Positions 8,563 through 17,253 of a stretch of 64,000 nucleotides of DNA are shown piece after piece. The notes beneath the pieces are model-generated. The model ran no database searches, had not been told where the DNA came from, and saw only the letters and a list, made by a program, of their open reading frames with translations. A program made the position numbers and the translations under genes. The first letter of the stretch is position 1. Every line of letters begins with the position of its first letter. Source of the stretch: Ureibacillus sp. FSL W7-1570 (GTDB lineage: Bacteria; Bacillota; Bacilli; Bacillales_A; Planococcaceae); NCBI RefSeq assembly GCF_038593265.1, contig NZ_CP151979.1, positions 434,001 to 498,000 on the forward strand. The letters are read 5' to 3'.

Positions 8563-10150
8563 ACTGCTCGATTACGTTGAAGGGATTCTTGATGAGGGTG
8601 AAAAAGCAATTCTGGAACGGCACCTTCATTCTTGTCCGTATTGCCAACAACAACTGGAATTTCTGAATAAAGAAAATGAATTGTTGGCACAAACGTTAAA
8701 GTTTCCAACGCTGCCCGAAGATTTCGCAGAAAAAATCGTGGACCAGTTGGAACCGTATAAATCGAAAAAGAAACGTCGTTTACCATGGATACTTGGTACG
8801 GCGGCAAGCGCACTCATTGCAGGGGGAATTTTGCTGTCAGTGAATCCCGGGTTTGCCAAACTTGTAGGGGGAATCTTTACGAGCGACAGTGTGGATGAAG
8901 GGTTGCGGATGGCTGCTGATACCGATATTGCCACACCGGTTAATCAATCTGTAACCGATGCAGGGATTACATTGGAAGTGGAAGATTTAATCGCGGATAC
9001 TACAAGAATCGCCCTTTCATATCGTGTGACAAACAATCATGGGAAAACGTTGAATCCATTTATCGACTTTGGACCTGAATCCATAAAATTATTGGATGAA
9101 GAGAATAAAGAAATCGAAGACATTTCGATCAGCTGGGCGCTTCATGATGATGATTACGGGATATTCGAACTTTCATTAGCAGATATTGAACATTTTGCTA
9201 AGGGAATGATCCGGTTAGATGTCGATCATCTTGCAGGGAAAGATGGACATTGGCAAATCGATATTCCGGTCGATTTATCATCCGCATACGGACATCAAAA
9301 AGTGGTTGAACTGAATGAATCGATTGAAATTGAAGATGTAAGAATCAATTTCAATCAAGTGAAATATGCGACATCATCCACAGAAATTGATTATACATTG
9401 GAATACACGGAAGATGCTAAAAAACGATTACAGCAACAATTGATGGCAAAAGAAAAACAATTCGGCAAAGAAATCATCGATCCGTTCTTCCCGTACTCCC
9501 CAATGATTGGTTTCCGCATTGAAAATAGCGGAGGGGAAGTGCTCGGATATGAAAACATTTATGCGGATGAGAACCGGGGACACCCTGTTTCGGAAAATGT
9601 GATTGGCGGCAGAGGCTTTTGGGATGGAAATCCCCGTGATTTAGTATCGGTCAATAACATCGATTCGTTTGTGCCGAAAAAGAATGCCGATGACGAGTTA
9701 TTTATTGTGGTAGACACACTTTATCGCCCGACCGTTTCTGATTTTTCCATCACTTTCAAACCGGAGGAATTGCCGAAAACTTTCGAGTATAATGGATATG
9801 AATTAACGATTGATTCCATTAAAGAAAAAACGGAAATTTCATTGGAAAAATCTTGGCTGCCAGTCCAAAGACATAAGACGGTTGAAATCAAAATGTCCGG
9901 TTTTGCCATACAAAAAGCGCCGGAATTGCGATTATGGGCGATTGTGGATAAAAGTGGAAAAGTATATGCCGTGAATAACACCGGCAATTCCGTATTCGAT
10001 GAAAGAGATCAGCATGGCCGCTTCAAATGTGCAATTGAACTTTCAACTGAGGAGATGGAAGAGATTCCAGATGAATTGACGCTTCACCTCATCGCTGAAA
10101 GGGAAGTGATTCCGCTTCAAACGGAATGGCGGGTTCCATTATCTAAATAA
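8540..10150 (+). CDS. Membrane anti-sigma factor, zinc-finger plus DUF4179
   Basis: This is the probable antagonist of the ECF sigma factor encoded just upstream. Residues 1-50 form a zf-HC2-type anti-sigma domain with HLHSCPYCQQQ (H-x3-C-x2-C). A single membrane helix (LPWILGTAASALIAGG) lies near residue 85. The remaining 430 residues are extracellular and match the DUF4179 layout, with beta-rich repeats. The start ATG at 8540 is preceded by AAGGAGGG and lies within the sigma gene. Sensing of an envelope signal through the outer domain is inferred from this topology. Confidence 0.87.
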   Translation: MVCPKEDKLLDYVEGILDEGEKAILERHLHSCPYCQQQLEFLNKENELLAQTLKFPTLPEDFAEKIVDQLEPYKSKKKRRLPWILGTAASALIAGGILLSVNPGFAKLVGGIFTSDSVDEGLRMAADTDIATPVNQSVTDAGITLEVEDLIADTTRIALSYRVTNNHGKTLNPFIDFGPESIKLLDEENKEIEDISISWALHDDDYGIFELSLADIEHFAKGMIRLDVDHLAGKDGHWQIDIPVDLSSAYGHQKVVELNESIEIEDVRINFNQVKYATSSTEIDYTLEYTEDAKKRLQQQLMAKEKQFGKEIIDPFFPYSPMIGFRIENSGGEVLGYENIYADENRGHPVSENVIGGRGFWDGNPRDLVSVNNIDSFVPKKNADDELFIVVDTLYRPTVSDFSITFKPEELPKTFEYNGYELTIDSIKEKTEISLEKSWLPVQRHKTVEIKMSGFAIQKAPELRLWAIVDKSGKVYAVNNTGNSVFDERDQHGRFKCAIELSTEEMEEIPDELTLHLIAEREVIPLQTEWRVPLSK

Positions 10151-10161
10151 GCTCTTCTTTG

Positions 10162-10202
10162 CAGAAGTTCCAGTGGTCATCCATTTGGGACTTCTGTTTT
10201 AT
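10162..10202 (+). terminator. Rho-independent terminator of the sigma/anti-sigma operon
   Basis: CAGAAGTTCC pairs with GGGACTTCTG (one G-T), followed by TTTTATTATT. Confidence 0.75.
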
Positions 10203-10374
10203 TATTCCCCTTTTTATTTCGGGTATTGAATCGGCATTTTGTGAAATACTTTGCATGGATTGTTTTATTGCGCAATAATTCATATTTATAATGAAGAAAT
10301 GATGAAAAGTGCTTTGACAAATAAAAAATCCCGATAGTAAAATATAGAAACTAATAAAAGGGGGAACGGGTTTT

Positions 10375-10569
10375 GTGAACAAGAGTGCAGTGATTAAAGA
10401 TATAGATGAATTGATTGATACCTTTTGTATAGATTGTCCCATCAAAAAAGAATTGCGGCAGACCCGGGGAAAAGCGGGAGCCCACCGCTTTTGTATAGAA
10501 CAATGCAGTGTGGGGGAGCAATTAAAATTTTTGGGAAACGAGTTATTGAAAATGCAAGAGAAAGATTAA
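10375..10569 (+). CDS. Small zinc-finger domain protein
   Basis: A 64-residue protein with two metal-ligand clusters: C-x2-C (FCIDCPIKKEL) and H-x2-C-x3-C (HRFCIEQCSVG). This fits the zf-C2HCIx2C family of short Bacillales proteins of unknown function. The start is GTG at 10375 after a GGGGG site. It is monocistronic and followed by the structured region at 10615-10748. Confidence 0.75.
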   Translation: MNKSAVIKDIDELIDTFCIDCPIKKELRQTRGKAGAHRFCIEQCSVGEQLKFLGNELLKMQEKD

Positions 10570-10614
10570 AATAGAACTTTAGTACCCTTTCTGTTTGATT
10601 TTTTGATAAAATAA

Positions 10615-10748
10615 TGATACCATTATCAATGTAATATTAATACTCGCGGATATGATACAGTGGATTTCTACTAAAGCATATTGCGTGGGCATTAATTTAC
10701 ACGGTTGGTTACCATAGCTGAGCAGCTTCCGAACAGGGGCTGCTTTTT
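10615..10748 (+). ncRNA. Possible structured RNA with terminator upstream of coaB
   Basis: There is no gene between 10570 and 10875. A 14-bp palindrome-like site, TGATA-N4-TATCA, lies at 10615-10628 and is only partly like a Fur box. A long imperfect hairpin follows at 10639-10693: a 10-bp outer stem with one mismatch, a 5-bp ATATG/CATAT stem, a symmetrical 4x4 internal loop, and a 5-bp inner stem with an AUUU loop. A terminator follows at 10721-10748 (AGCAGCT with GGCTGCT, then five T). This could be a small RNA or an attenuator leader. The identity is unknown. Confidence 0.4.
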
Positions 10749-10875
10749 AATTATCATTGATTCTTTTGGTGAAATTGTTTTTTAAAATAGAAAATTTTCG
10801 ATTTTAATAATGAAAATTGATATAAAGTTCAGTAAACTTAAGCTATAACGACAGATAAAATGATAGGTGATAGCT

Positions 10876-11550
10876 GTGAAGACATTGAATGGAAAAAAAG
10901 TGCTCATTACAAGCGGAGGAACCCTCGAAAAATGGGATCGGGTCCGCGGACATACCAATCTTTCAAAAGGAACGATGGGCTGCTTTTTGGCTGAAACGGC
11001 ATATTCCATGGGAGCGGATGTGATCTATTTGCACGGCTATTTCACAAAGCTTCCTGAACATAAAGAATCCATGCGTTTAGTATGTTTTGAAGGTATTGAA
11101 GATTTGGGGGAAAAAATGAAAGAAATTCTCCAAAAGGAAAAAATCGATATCGTGATTATGGCAGCAGCAGGTTCTGATTGGATTGTGGACAAGGTTTATG
11201 ATCAAAGCGGGAATTTATTGACGGAAAAAGGAAAAATGCCTTCCGATGAACCTCCGATCATCCATTTTAAAAAAGCGCCTAAAATTTTAGGGAAAATTAA
11301 AGGCTGGGATCCGGAAGTGCTCTTGGTCGGTTTTAAACTGGAAGCAACGGAGGATGTCGGCTATTTGATACAACGGGCAAAACTGCGGATGAAAGAATCC
11401 CAAGCGGACTTCATGGTGGCAAATAGTTCCCAATCCTTATACGGCGATGTCCAGCATTATATCGTCCCTTCCGATGGGGACCTCATTGAAGTTCAAGGAA
11501 AAGAACAAACGGCAAGAAAATTAATGGAAATTTTGGCTGAAAAAGTATAA
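10876..11550 (+). CDS. coaB: Stand-alone phosphopantothenate-cysteine ligase (CoaB type)
   Basis: CoaB joins phosphopantothenate and cysteine in coenzyme A synthesis. The N-terminus has KKVLITSGGTLEKWD, the nucleotide-binding GGT motif of CoaB. IIHFKKAPKILG, LLVGFKLEA and DFMVANS are further CoaB motifs. There is no CoaC (decarboxylase) domain, so this is the single-domain form of 224 residues rather than the fused CoaBC of B. subtilis. The start is GTG at 10876 with AGGTGAT 5 nt upstream. With coaW about 6 kb upstream, two CoA-pathway genes lie close together. Whether a fused CoaBC also exists elsewhere is unknown. Confidence 0.8.
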   Translation: MKTLNGKKVLITSGGTLEKWDRVRGHTNLSKGTMGCFLAETAYSMGADVIYLHGYFTKLPEHKESMRLVCFEGIEDLGEKMKEILQKEKIDIVIMAAAGSDWIVDKVYDQSGNLLTEKGKMPSDEPPIIHFKKAPKILGKIKGWDPEVLLVGFKLEATEDVGYLIQRAKLRMKESQADFMVANSSQSLYGDVQHYIVPSDGDLIEVQGKEQTARKLMEILAEKV

Positions 11551-11566
11551 AATTTAATGATATTGG

Positions 11567-11594
11567 AAGACTAGTCCCACTAGTCTTTTATTTT
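11567..11594 (+). terminator. Rho-independent terminator after coaB
   Basis: AAGACTAGT/ACTAGTCTT, a perfect 9-bp stem with a CCC loop, followed by TTATTTTAT. Confidence 0.8.
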
Positions 11595-11647
11595 ATCCAA
11601 CAATAAATCATTTAAATATGTTTAATAGGGATTGGAGGATGGGTGGC

Positions 11648-12166
11648 ATGTCACTTCAAAGTGTCAAAGAACATTTGAAAAAGTTTAACCGTGAACAAGA
11701 TATATTGGAATATGATCAAATCAGTGCAACGGTGGACCAGGCTGCGGCCGCATTGAACGTTATTCCTGCAAGGATTGCCAAAACGTTGTCATTCAAAGAT
11801 AAGGAAGGCAATGCTTTTCTCGTCGTGGCAGCAGGCGATGCAAAAATTGATAATAAAAAATTCAAATCCACATTTGGCGTAAAAGCGAAAATGTTGAGCG
11901 CGGAAGAAGTGGAACATTTCACTGGGCATGTAATCGGGGGAGTTTGTCCTTTTGGGTTGGCCCATGATTTGGATGTCTATTTGGATGTTTCGTTAAAGCG
12001 TTTTTCAACGGTGTTCCCTGCGTGCGGCAGCATCAATTCAGCGATTGAATTAACATGTGATGAGTTGTTTGAATATTCATACGCCAAAGATTGGGTGGAT
12101 GTCGGAAAAGATTGGGATGCATCATTGACCGATATTGGCGAAATTGCGGCAACATCTGAAGTTTAA
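11648..12166 (+). CDS. YbaK/EbsC-domain protein (aminoacyl-tRNA deacylase family)
   Basis: A 172-residue YbaK-domain protein. It has the lysine segment GDAKIDNKKFKSTFG, the glycine loop HVIGGVCPFGL and DVYLDVSLKRF. Family members hydrolyse mischarged tRNA, for example Cys-tRNA-Pro. The exact substrate cannot be told. The start is ATG at 11648, 9 nt after GGAGG; in-frame ATGs at 11618 and 11639 are badly placed relative to that site. It probably forms an operon with the glyoxalase-like gene 12 bp downstream. Confidence 0.82.
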   Translation: MSLQSVKEHLKKFNREQDILEYDQISATVDQAAAALNVIPARIAKTLSFKDKEGNAFLVVAAGDAKIDNKKFKSTFGVKAKMLSAEEVEHFTGHVIGGVCPFGLAHDLDVYLDVSLKRFSTVFPACGSINSAIELTCDELFEYSYAKDWVDVGKDWDASLTDIGEIAATSEV

Positions 12167-12178
12167 TGGGGGATGAAT

Positions 12179-12931
12179 ATGTATTGGCTTGATCATATTG
12201 TTCATTTTGTTAAAGAGCCAAAATCCATGGCGGAAAAAACGAGAGAGCTTGGCCTTCATACGGTGGAAGGCGGAAAGCATGAAATGTGGGGAACGTATAA
12301 TGCCCTCTGTTATTTCGGGTTATCCTACATCGAATTTATTGGCGTCTTTGATAAAGAACTGTTGGAACAATCTGCGAAAATTCCTTTCACTCTGCATGCG
12401 TCATACAAAAAACGGAACGAACAGGTTGGACTTACGCGGATTGCTTTAAGAACAAATTCCATCGAAGAAGACGCGGTAAAATTGCGGGAAAGAGGATATG
12501 AAGTAATTGGGCCGGATTCTTTTTCAAGGGTTCGGCCGGATGGAAGCGTACTGACTTGGAAATTATTGCATTTCGGAAAAAAAGATTCACCTTTTGAATT
12601 TCCCTTTCTCATCCAGTGGGATGGTTCCGACGAGGAACGTTACAATGATTTAGCAAAGAATGGAACTATTCAAAAACATCCGATCGGTGAAGTATCAATC
12701 AAGGAAATCTCTTTTACGGTCACTGATTTAAAGTGGGCGGAAGAGTGGGCCGATTTATTTCAGCATGAAATCGTGGAAAGCACGCCGGCATACATAAAAC
12801 TGAAAGCGCCAAATTGCCATTTCAGCTTCAATTTGGGCCGGAAAAATGAAATCGACGAAGTGACAATCGGCGGTGCAAAAGAAGAAAAGCAAGTGGTATT
12901 GGAGAAAGGAAAATATTTATTTGTTCGTTAA
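12179..12931 (+). CDS. Glyoxalase-like (VOC superfamily) protein
   Basis: The 250-residue protein begins MYWLDHIVHFVKEP, the usual opening of the glyoxalase_3-like VOC group, and has two related beta-alpha-beta-beta-beta halves (a second module begins near GEVSIKEISFTVTDL). VOC proteins use a divalent metal for diverse isomerase, lyase or dioxygenase reactions. The substrate is unknown. The ATG at 12179 is 6 nt after GGGGG; the ATG at 12173 abuts that site. It is cotranscribed with the YbaK-domain gene. Confidence 0.8.
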   Translation: MYWLDHIVHFVKEPKSMAEKTRELGLHTVEGGKHEMWGTYNALCYFGLSYIEFIGVFDKELLEQSAKIPFTLHASYKKRNEQVGLTRIALRTNSIEEDAVKLRERGYEVIGPDSFSRVRPDGSVLTWKLLHFGKKDSPFEFPFLIQWDGSDEERYNDLAKNGTIQKHPIGEVSIKEISFTVTDLKWAEEWADLFQHEIVESTPAYIKLKAPNCHFSFNLGRKNEIDEVTIGGAKEEKQVVLEKGKYLFVR

Positions 12932-12946
12932 ATCAATTAAAGGAAA

Positions 12947-12990
12947 ATGCCTCCTAGATGAAGAAATATCTTCTTATAGGAGGTATTTTT
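12947..12990 (+). terminator. Terminator hairpin that includes the next gene's ribosome-binding site
   Basis: ATGCCTCCTA pairs with TAGGAGGTAT, with an inner GAAGA/TCTTC stem, then six T. The 3' arm contains AGGAGG, the only good ribosome-binding site for the ATG at 12992. Confidence 0.7.
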
Positions 12991-12991
12991 T

Positions 12992-14143
12992 ATGATAACC
13001 AATATTTTTGCTTCAATTCTTGTTTTGATCGTACTAGGTTTTTTCACTTTTGCCGGTGTTTTTATGGCATTGTTGATAGGAAACTTTGAGTGGATCCCAT
13101 TCATGATCATATCAGCCCTTATTCTTTATTTGCTCTTTTTGGCCTTTTTGTTCCGCTTTTTCAAAACAAAGAAAAGGGTTCTGTGGTTTATCGGGATTTC
13201 TTTTGTTGCCCTTGCGGCCGGTTCTGTATGGCCGATTTACGAAAAATATATAGACAGCATTCCAACCGTTTCATCAGAAGTGGATATATTTGAATATATG
13301 CCTTTCGAGGAAGATTCGAAAGTGGTCTCTTTGGATGAGGAAGCATCCCTTCAGTTGACGGAACCGTTGCCGGTCATGGATGGAGCAACGGCATTGTATC
13401 CTTTGTATTCCGCCATAGCCCAAGCGACGTATCCAAAGAAAACTTACGATCCTTATAACAGTGAAGTGATGGTTAATACGACGCCGGAAGCTTATGAAAA
13501 TCTGATCAACGGAAAAGTGGATTTGATTTTTGTCAATGAACCATCCAAAAATCAACTGCAACGGGCGAAAGCAAAAGGTGTCGAATTGCAATTGACCCCT
13601 ATTGGAAAAGAAGCTTTTGTCTTTTTCGTAAATCAAAAAAATGAAGTGGATGGGCTGACACTGCAAGAGATAAAAGATATCTATTCAGGAAAAATTACCA
13701 ACTGGAAAGAAGTTGGAGGAAAAAATGAGCCGATTCGTGCTTACCAACGGCCGGAAGACAGCGGATCCCAAACGGCGTTACAGTCGCTAATGGGGGATAC
13801 GCCGATCATGGACCCGCCAAGGGAAAATGTCGCCAGCGGAATGGGAGAAATCATCAATGAGGTCGCCCAATACCGAAATTTTGAAAACGCCATCGGTTAT
13901 ACGTTTCGATATTATTCACAAGAAATGGTGGGGAATAAGGAAATCAAGTTATTGTCCGTTGACGGAGTGCCACCGACAAAAGAAACGATCCGCAGCGGAG
14001 AGTATCCGATTACCGGAGAATTTTATATTGTTACCGCGGGAACGGATAATCCAAATGTGCAAAAATTGATTGATTGGGTTTTATCTCCTCAAGGTCAAAA
14101 ATTGATTGAAAAAGTGGGATATGTACCGATTCAGGAGGATTGA
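12992..14143 (+). CDS. Membrane-anchored PstS-like phosphate-binding protein
   Basis: Three hydrophobic segments in the first 85 residues are followed by a type II periplasmic-binding fold. MDGATALYPLYSAIAQ, NEPSKNQLQ, GKEAFVFFVN, GKITNWKEVGG, RPEDSGSQTAL and SGEYPITGEFYIV are characteristic of PstS-like proteins. The protein is therefore an extracytoplasmic binding domain tied to the membrane rather than a lipoprotein. It has no transporter neighbours; the complete pstSCAB operon is 37 kb away. It may scavenge or sense phosphate or another oxyanion. The gene is probably translated from a site inside the preceding terminator hairpin. Confidence 0.8.
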   Translation: MITNIFASILVLIVLGFFTFAGVFMALLIGNFEWIPFMIISALILYLLFLAFLFRFFKTKKRVLWFIGISFVALAAGSVWPIYEKYIDSIPTVSSEVDIFEYMPFEEDSKVVSLDEEASLQLTEPLPVMDGATALYPLYSAIAQATYPKKTYDPYNSEVMVNTTPEAYENLINGKVDLIFVNEPSKNQLQRAKAKGVELQLTPIGKEAFVFFVNQKNEVDGLTLQEIKDIYSGKITNWKEVGGKNEPIRAYQRPEDSGSQTALQSLMGDTPIMDPPRENVASGMGEIINEVAQYRNFENAIGYTFRYYSQEMVGNKEIKLLSVDGVPPTKETIRSGEYPITGEFYIVTAGTDNPNVQKLIDWVLSPQGQKLIEKVGYVPIQED

Positions 14144-14153
14144 ATGACGTGAT

Positions 14154-14195
14154 AGCGGATTGGGAGAAGAAAAACTCTCTCTGGTCCGCTTTTTT
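14154..14195 (+). terminator. Rho-independent terminator of the PstS-like gene
   Basis: AGCGGA/TCCGCT with an inner GAGA/TCTC, followed by six T. Confidence 0.75.
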
Positions 14196-14251
14196 GAAGC
14201 CTTGAGGAAAATGGGATGCAGGCCATCTCCATTCGGATCAATAGGCATTGG

Positions 14252-14309
14252 AATCCTTTATTCGGTTTTGATCGTTTGATGCGATCGAAACCGGATAAAG
14301 GATTTTTTT
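14252..14309 (+). terminator. Second strong terminator-like hairpin
   Basis: A stem of about 23 bp with a few G-T pairs (AATCCTTTATTCGG on the left, CCGGATAAAGGATT on the right), a 7-nt loop, then seven T. It lies 60 bp beyond the previous terminator with no gene between. It is a back-up terminator or the end of a very short transcript. Confidence 0.65.
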
Positions 14310-14434
14310 AAAAAATTTTGATAAAAAATAGATTAACCTATTGTCAAAAAATTTATACAATATATTAGTGTATATTAATATAATATAGATAAAGTTATGT
14401 TCATGCAGCAATCTGAGATATAAAGGTGAGATCT

Positions 14435-16945
14435 ATGGCAAATATGGAAAAAGATAATTTGGGTTTGGCAAAAACGTTTATTCAGCAATTCTCTACCGCT
14501 TTAGATTTACAAAAAATTACGGATATGGATGCATTTTATAAAATTTTGGCTCCTCTTCTATATGCCATGAATCAATGGGCTGATATGACCATTATCAGCC
14601 GGGATGGCACAATCCTTTATGCAAATGAAGAATATTGTAAGCGCTTAAAATATGATCAAAATGAAATTATTGGGCTAAATGTCCGAACTTTTCATGCCGG
14701 ATTTGAATCAAAGCACCTTTTCGACGAGATATGGGAAACGGTGAAATCCGGCCGCACCTGGAGGGGTGAAATGCAGCATAAAACAAAGGATGACAGCATC
14801 TTTTGGACTTCCACTATTATTGTGCCTTTTAAAGACGACAAAGGGAAACTGAAGTATATGATTGGATTCCATACGGATATTACTGAAATAAAGCAGCTTG
14901 AATCAAAAGGGAAATCGAATTTTATTCGAACATTGCAAAATCTCCAATATGGTTTTTTCAAAGTGCGAAAAGAGCAGGATGGTTCAATGAAATATACCAT
15001 GTCAGAAGGAAGATTAATGGTTGAATTGGGGGGAAATACAGAGCGGATATTAATGAAAACACCTTTTGAAGTATTTGAACCGGACATTGCTGAACTGAAG
15101 CATACAATGTACATAAAAGCCTTTGAAGGGGAGAAAGTAAACTTTGAATTGGAGTTGAATGGCAAGCTGATTTACGTGGATTTAGATCCAATTATACATA
15201 ACGGTGCGGTTATGGAAGTGTTTGGCACAATTTATGATTTTTCGGAATTTCGTGATGTACAGAAGCAGCTGAAAGTGAATGAAGAACGCTATCAATCTTT
15301 AATCCATTATAGCCATGAATATATTACGACCATCAATAAAGACGGGATTATCGTCGATATGAACCCGAAAACGATGGAGTTGATCGGCGTAAAGGAAGAT
15401 ATGTTCGGAAAATTGGGGTTGATTGAAGCCACCGTAGAAGAAGATCGGCCGATAATTGCGGAGTATTTTAACAAAGCGATCCGGGGAGAAGTGCAATTTT
15501 TTGAACATGAAGTGAAAAATAACGGACAACGGAGATTTTTAAATGTCACTTTGGTGCCAATCGTGGTGGATAATGAAATCGAAGGAGTCTATTCAATCGG
15601 CAAAGATATTACAGAACAAAAGCTTGTGCAAGAACAGAACGCCTATTTGGCCCATCATGATGAATTAACCGGGTTATATAATCGCCGTTGGATGGGAAAA
15701 CAAATTCAGGAAACTTTGAAACTGGCGAAAGAAAACAATCAAAAGTTTGCAATTTTATCGTTGGATTTGGACCGCTTTAAATTTATCAATGATACGTTGG
15801 GGCATTTTGTGGGCGATGAACTGCTGCAGCAAATTGCGGAAAGGTTCCAACAGAATCTTCATAAAGACATATTTTTTGTAGCCCGGATGGGTGGGGACGA
15901 ATTTATGATACTCTGTCCGAATATAGAATCGGAAGAGGAAGTGACTGAAACTGCCCAAAATATTTTGGACAGTTTAAAGCAGCCTTTTTATGTGCAGGGG
16001 TTTGAATTATTCGTAACCGCAAGTATCGGAATCGTTTTTCCATCCAATGATACGGATGTGACGAAGTTGATGAAAAGTGTGGATATTGCACTTTACAAGG
16101 CAAAAGAACTTGGCCGGAATATGTATCAAGTCTTTGATCGTTCGATGAACAAGGCTCATTATAAATCATTTATATTGGAGAGGGATTTAAGAAAAGCCAT
16201 TATGAATGATGAGTTGGTGGCTTATTTCCAACCGAGGGTGGATGCAAAAAACAGGAAGATTGTCGGAGCGGAATCATTGATTCGCTGGAATCATCCGAAA
16301 TACGGTTTATTACCGCCGGGTCAATTTATTCCGATTGCGGAAGAAACGGGCTTGATCGATTCCATTGGCGATTGGATGATGAAAAGGGTATGTGAACAGT
16401 TAGCATCCTGGAGAAAAGAGGGATTTTCGCTCATTCCCATCAGTGTAAACATCACGTCCAAACGTTTTATTCAACAAGACTTCGCCGAAAGCATCCGAGA
16501 GTTATTAAACCGATTTGAATTGGAAGGAAAGTGGCTGGAAATCGAAATAACTGAAAACTCCATCATGCGCAACGAGGCAGTTGTACAAAAAACATTAAAG
16601 GAATTAAAAGAAATGGGCGTGCGGGTTTTCATTGATGATTTTGGGTCGGGTTATTCTTCATTTAATTATTTAAAAACTTTTAAAATCGATGGTGTAAAAA
16701 TTGATCAAACCTTTATCCGCAATATATCCAACCATCCGGAAAATGCAAGTATCACATCAGCGATGATCAAAGTAGCACACCAGTTAAACTTGGAAGTGAT
16801 TGCGGAAGGGGTGGAAACGGAAGAGGAATTAAATTTCCTGTTAAATGAAAATTGCCGCTATATACAAGGATATTATTTCGGCAGACCATGTCAGATTGAA
16901 GAATTCGAAAACATCTATTTGCAAAAGAAAATAAACATGATTTGA
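14435..16945 (+). CDS. PAS-PAS-PAS-GGDEF-EAL cyclic-di-GMP protein
   Basis: An 836-residue signalling protein for making and/or degrading c-di-GMP. PAS-like domains lie at about residues 45-150, 165-275 and 285-400. GGDEF is at about 405-565 with an intact RMGGDEFMIL. EAL is at about 580-830 with ESLIRWNHP (Ser for Ala, catalytic Glu kept), VNITSKRF, LEIEITENS, IDDFGSGYSS, VKIDQTFI and AEGVETEEE. Both active sites look usable. No membrane helix is visible, so it is probably a cytosolic sensor. The start ATG at 14435 is 6 nt after AAAGGTG; the upstream GTG at 14426 lies in that site. Confidence 0.92.
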   Translation: MANMEKDNLGLAKTFIQQFSTALDLQKITDMDAFYKILAPLLYAMNQWADMTIISRDGTILYANEEYCKRLKYDQNEIIGLNVRTFHAGFESKHLFDEIWETVKSGRTWRGEMQHKTKDDSIFWTSTIIVPFKDDKGKLKYMIGFHTDITEIKQLESKGKSNFIRTLQNLQYGFFKVRKEQDGSMKYTMSEGRLMVELGGNTERILMKTPFEVFEPDIAELKHTMYIKAFEGEKVNFELELNGKLIYVDLDPIIHNGAVMEVFGTIYDFSEFRDVQKQLKVNEERYQSLIHYSHEYITTINKDGIIVDMNPKTMELIGVKEDMFGKLGLIEATVEEDRPIIAEYFNKAIRGEVQFFEHEVKNNGQRRFLNVTLVPIVVDNEIEGVYSIGKDITEQKLVQEQNAYLAHHDELTGLYNRRWMGKQIQETLKLAKENNQKFAILSLDLDRFKFINDTLGHFVGDELLQQIAERFQQNLHKDIFFVARMGGDEFMILCPNIESEEEVTETAQNILDSLKQPFYVQGFELFVTASIGIVFPSNDTDVTKLMKSVDIALYKAKELGRNMYQVFDRSMNKAHYKSFILERDLRKAIMNDELVAYFQPRVDAKNRKIVGAESLIRWNHPKYGLLPPGQFIPIAEETGLIDSIGDWMMKRVCEQLASWRKEGFSLIPISVNITSKRFIQQDFAESIRELLNRFELEGKWLEIEITENSIMRNEAVVQKTLKELKEMGVRVFIDDFGSGYSSFNYLKTFKIDGVKIDQTFIRNISNHPENASITSAMIKVAHQLNLEVIAEGVETEEELNFLLNENCRYIQGYYFGRPCQIEEFENIYLQKKINMI

Positions 16946-16974
16946 AAAACAAATTTTCATCCCGAATAATCATT

Positions 16975-17004
16975 GGGCTGTCTCAAATGGCAGCCCTATT
17001 TTTT
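16975..17004 (+). terminator. Rho-independent terminator of the GGDEF-EAL gene
   Basis: GGGCTG/CAGCCC stem with a 10-nt loop, followed by TATTTTTT. Confidence 0.75.
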
Positions 17005-17148
17005 GGAAGTTTACAAATACATATTGAATATTGCCAATTGAGGAAATTTGATATACTTATGGGGCATTTTTCTGGAATAATAGTATAATGGTGCTTGGAT
17101 GTTTCAAAACAGATCAGCATCATAAAACATACGCTGGTGCAAATAATA

Positions 17149-17253
17149 ATGTTCGTAGTAAAAAGGAATCATAAAGAATCACTGATGATGTCCGACAATA
17201 ACAAAAAGAAAATTCGCATTATTATCATCGATCAGAAAGAGGAATTAGTATGA
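17149..17253 (+). CDS. Possible 34-codon leader ORF overlapping fhs
   Basis: An ATG-TGA frame of 34 codons, with [12 protein letters not shown] at the end, whose stop overlaps the fhs start as ATGA. Its own ribosome-binding site is poor. The ATGA junction is typical of translational coupling, but a chance frame in the 240-bp upstream region is possible. The rest of 17010-17249 shows TATACT and TATAAT boxes without a clean -35 partner. Confidence 0.3.
   Translation: MFVVKRNHKESLMMSDNNKKKIRIIIIDQKEELV

Noticed and set aside
10639..10693. Purine riboswitch suggested by GGATATG and TTTCTAC
   Set aside because: The P2 and P3 helices and J3/1 segment required for a purine aptamer cannot be formed; the sequence folds as one long hairpin instead.
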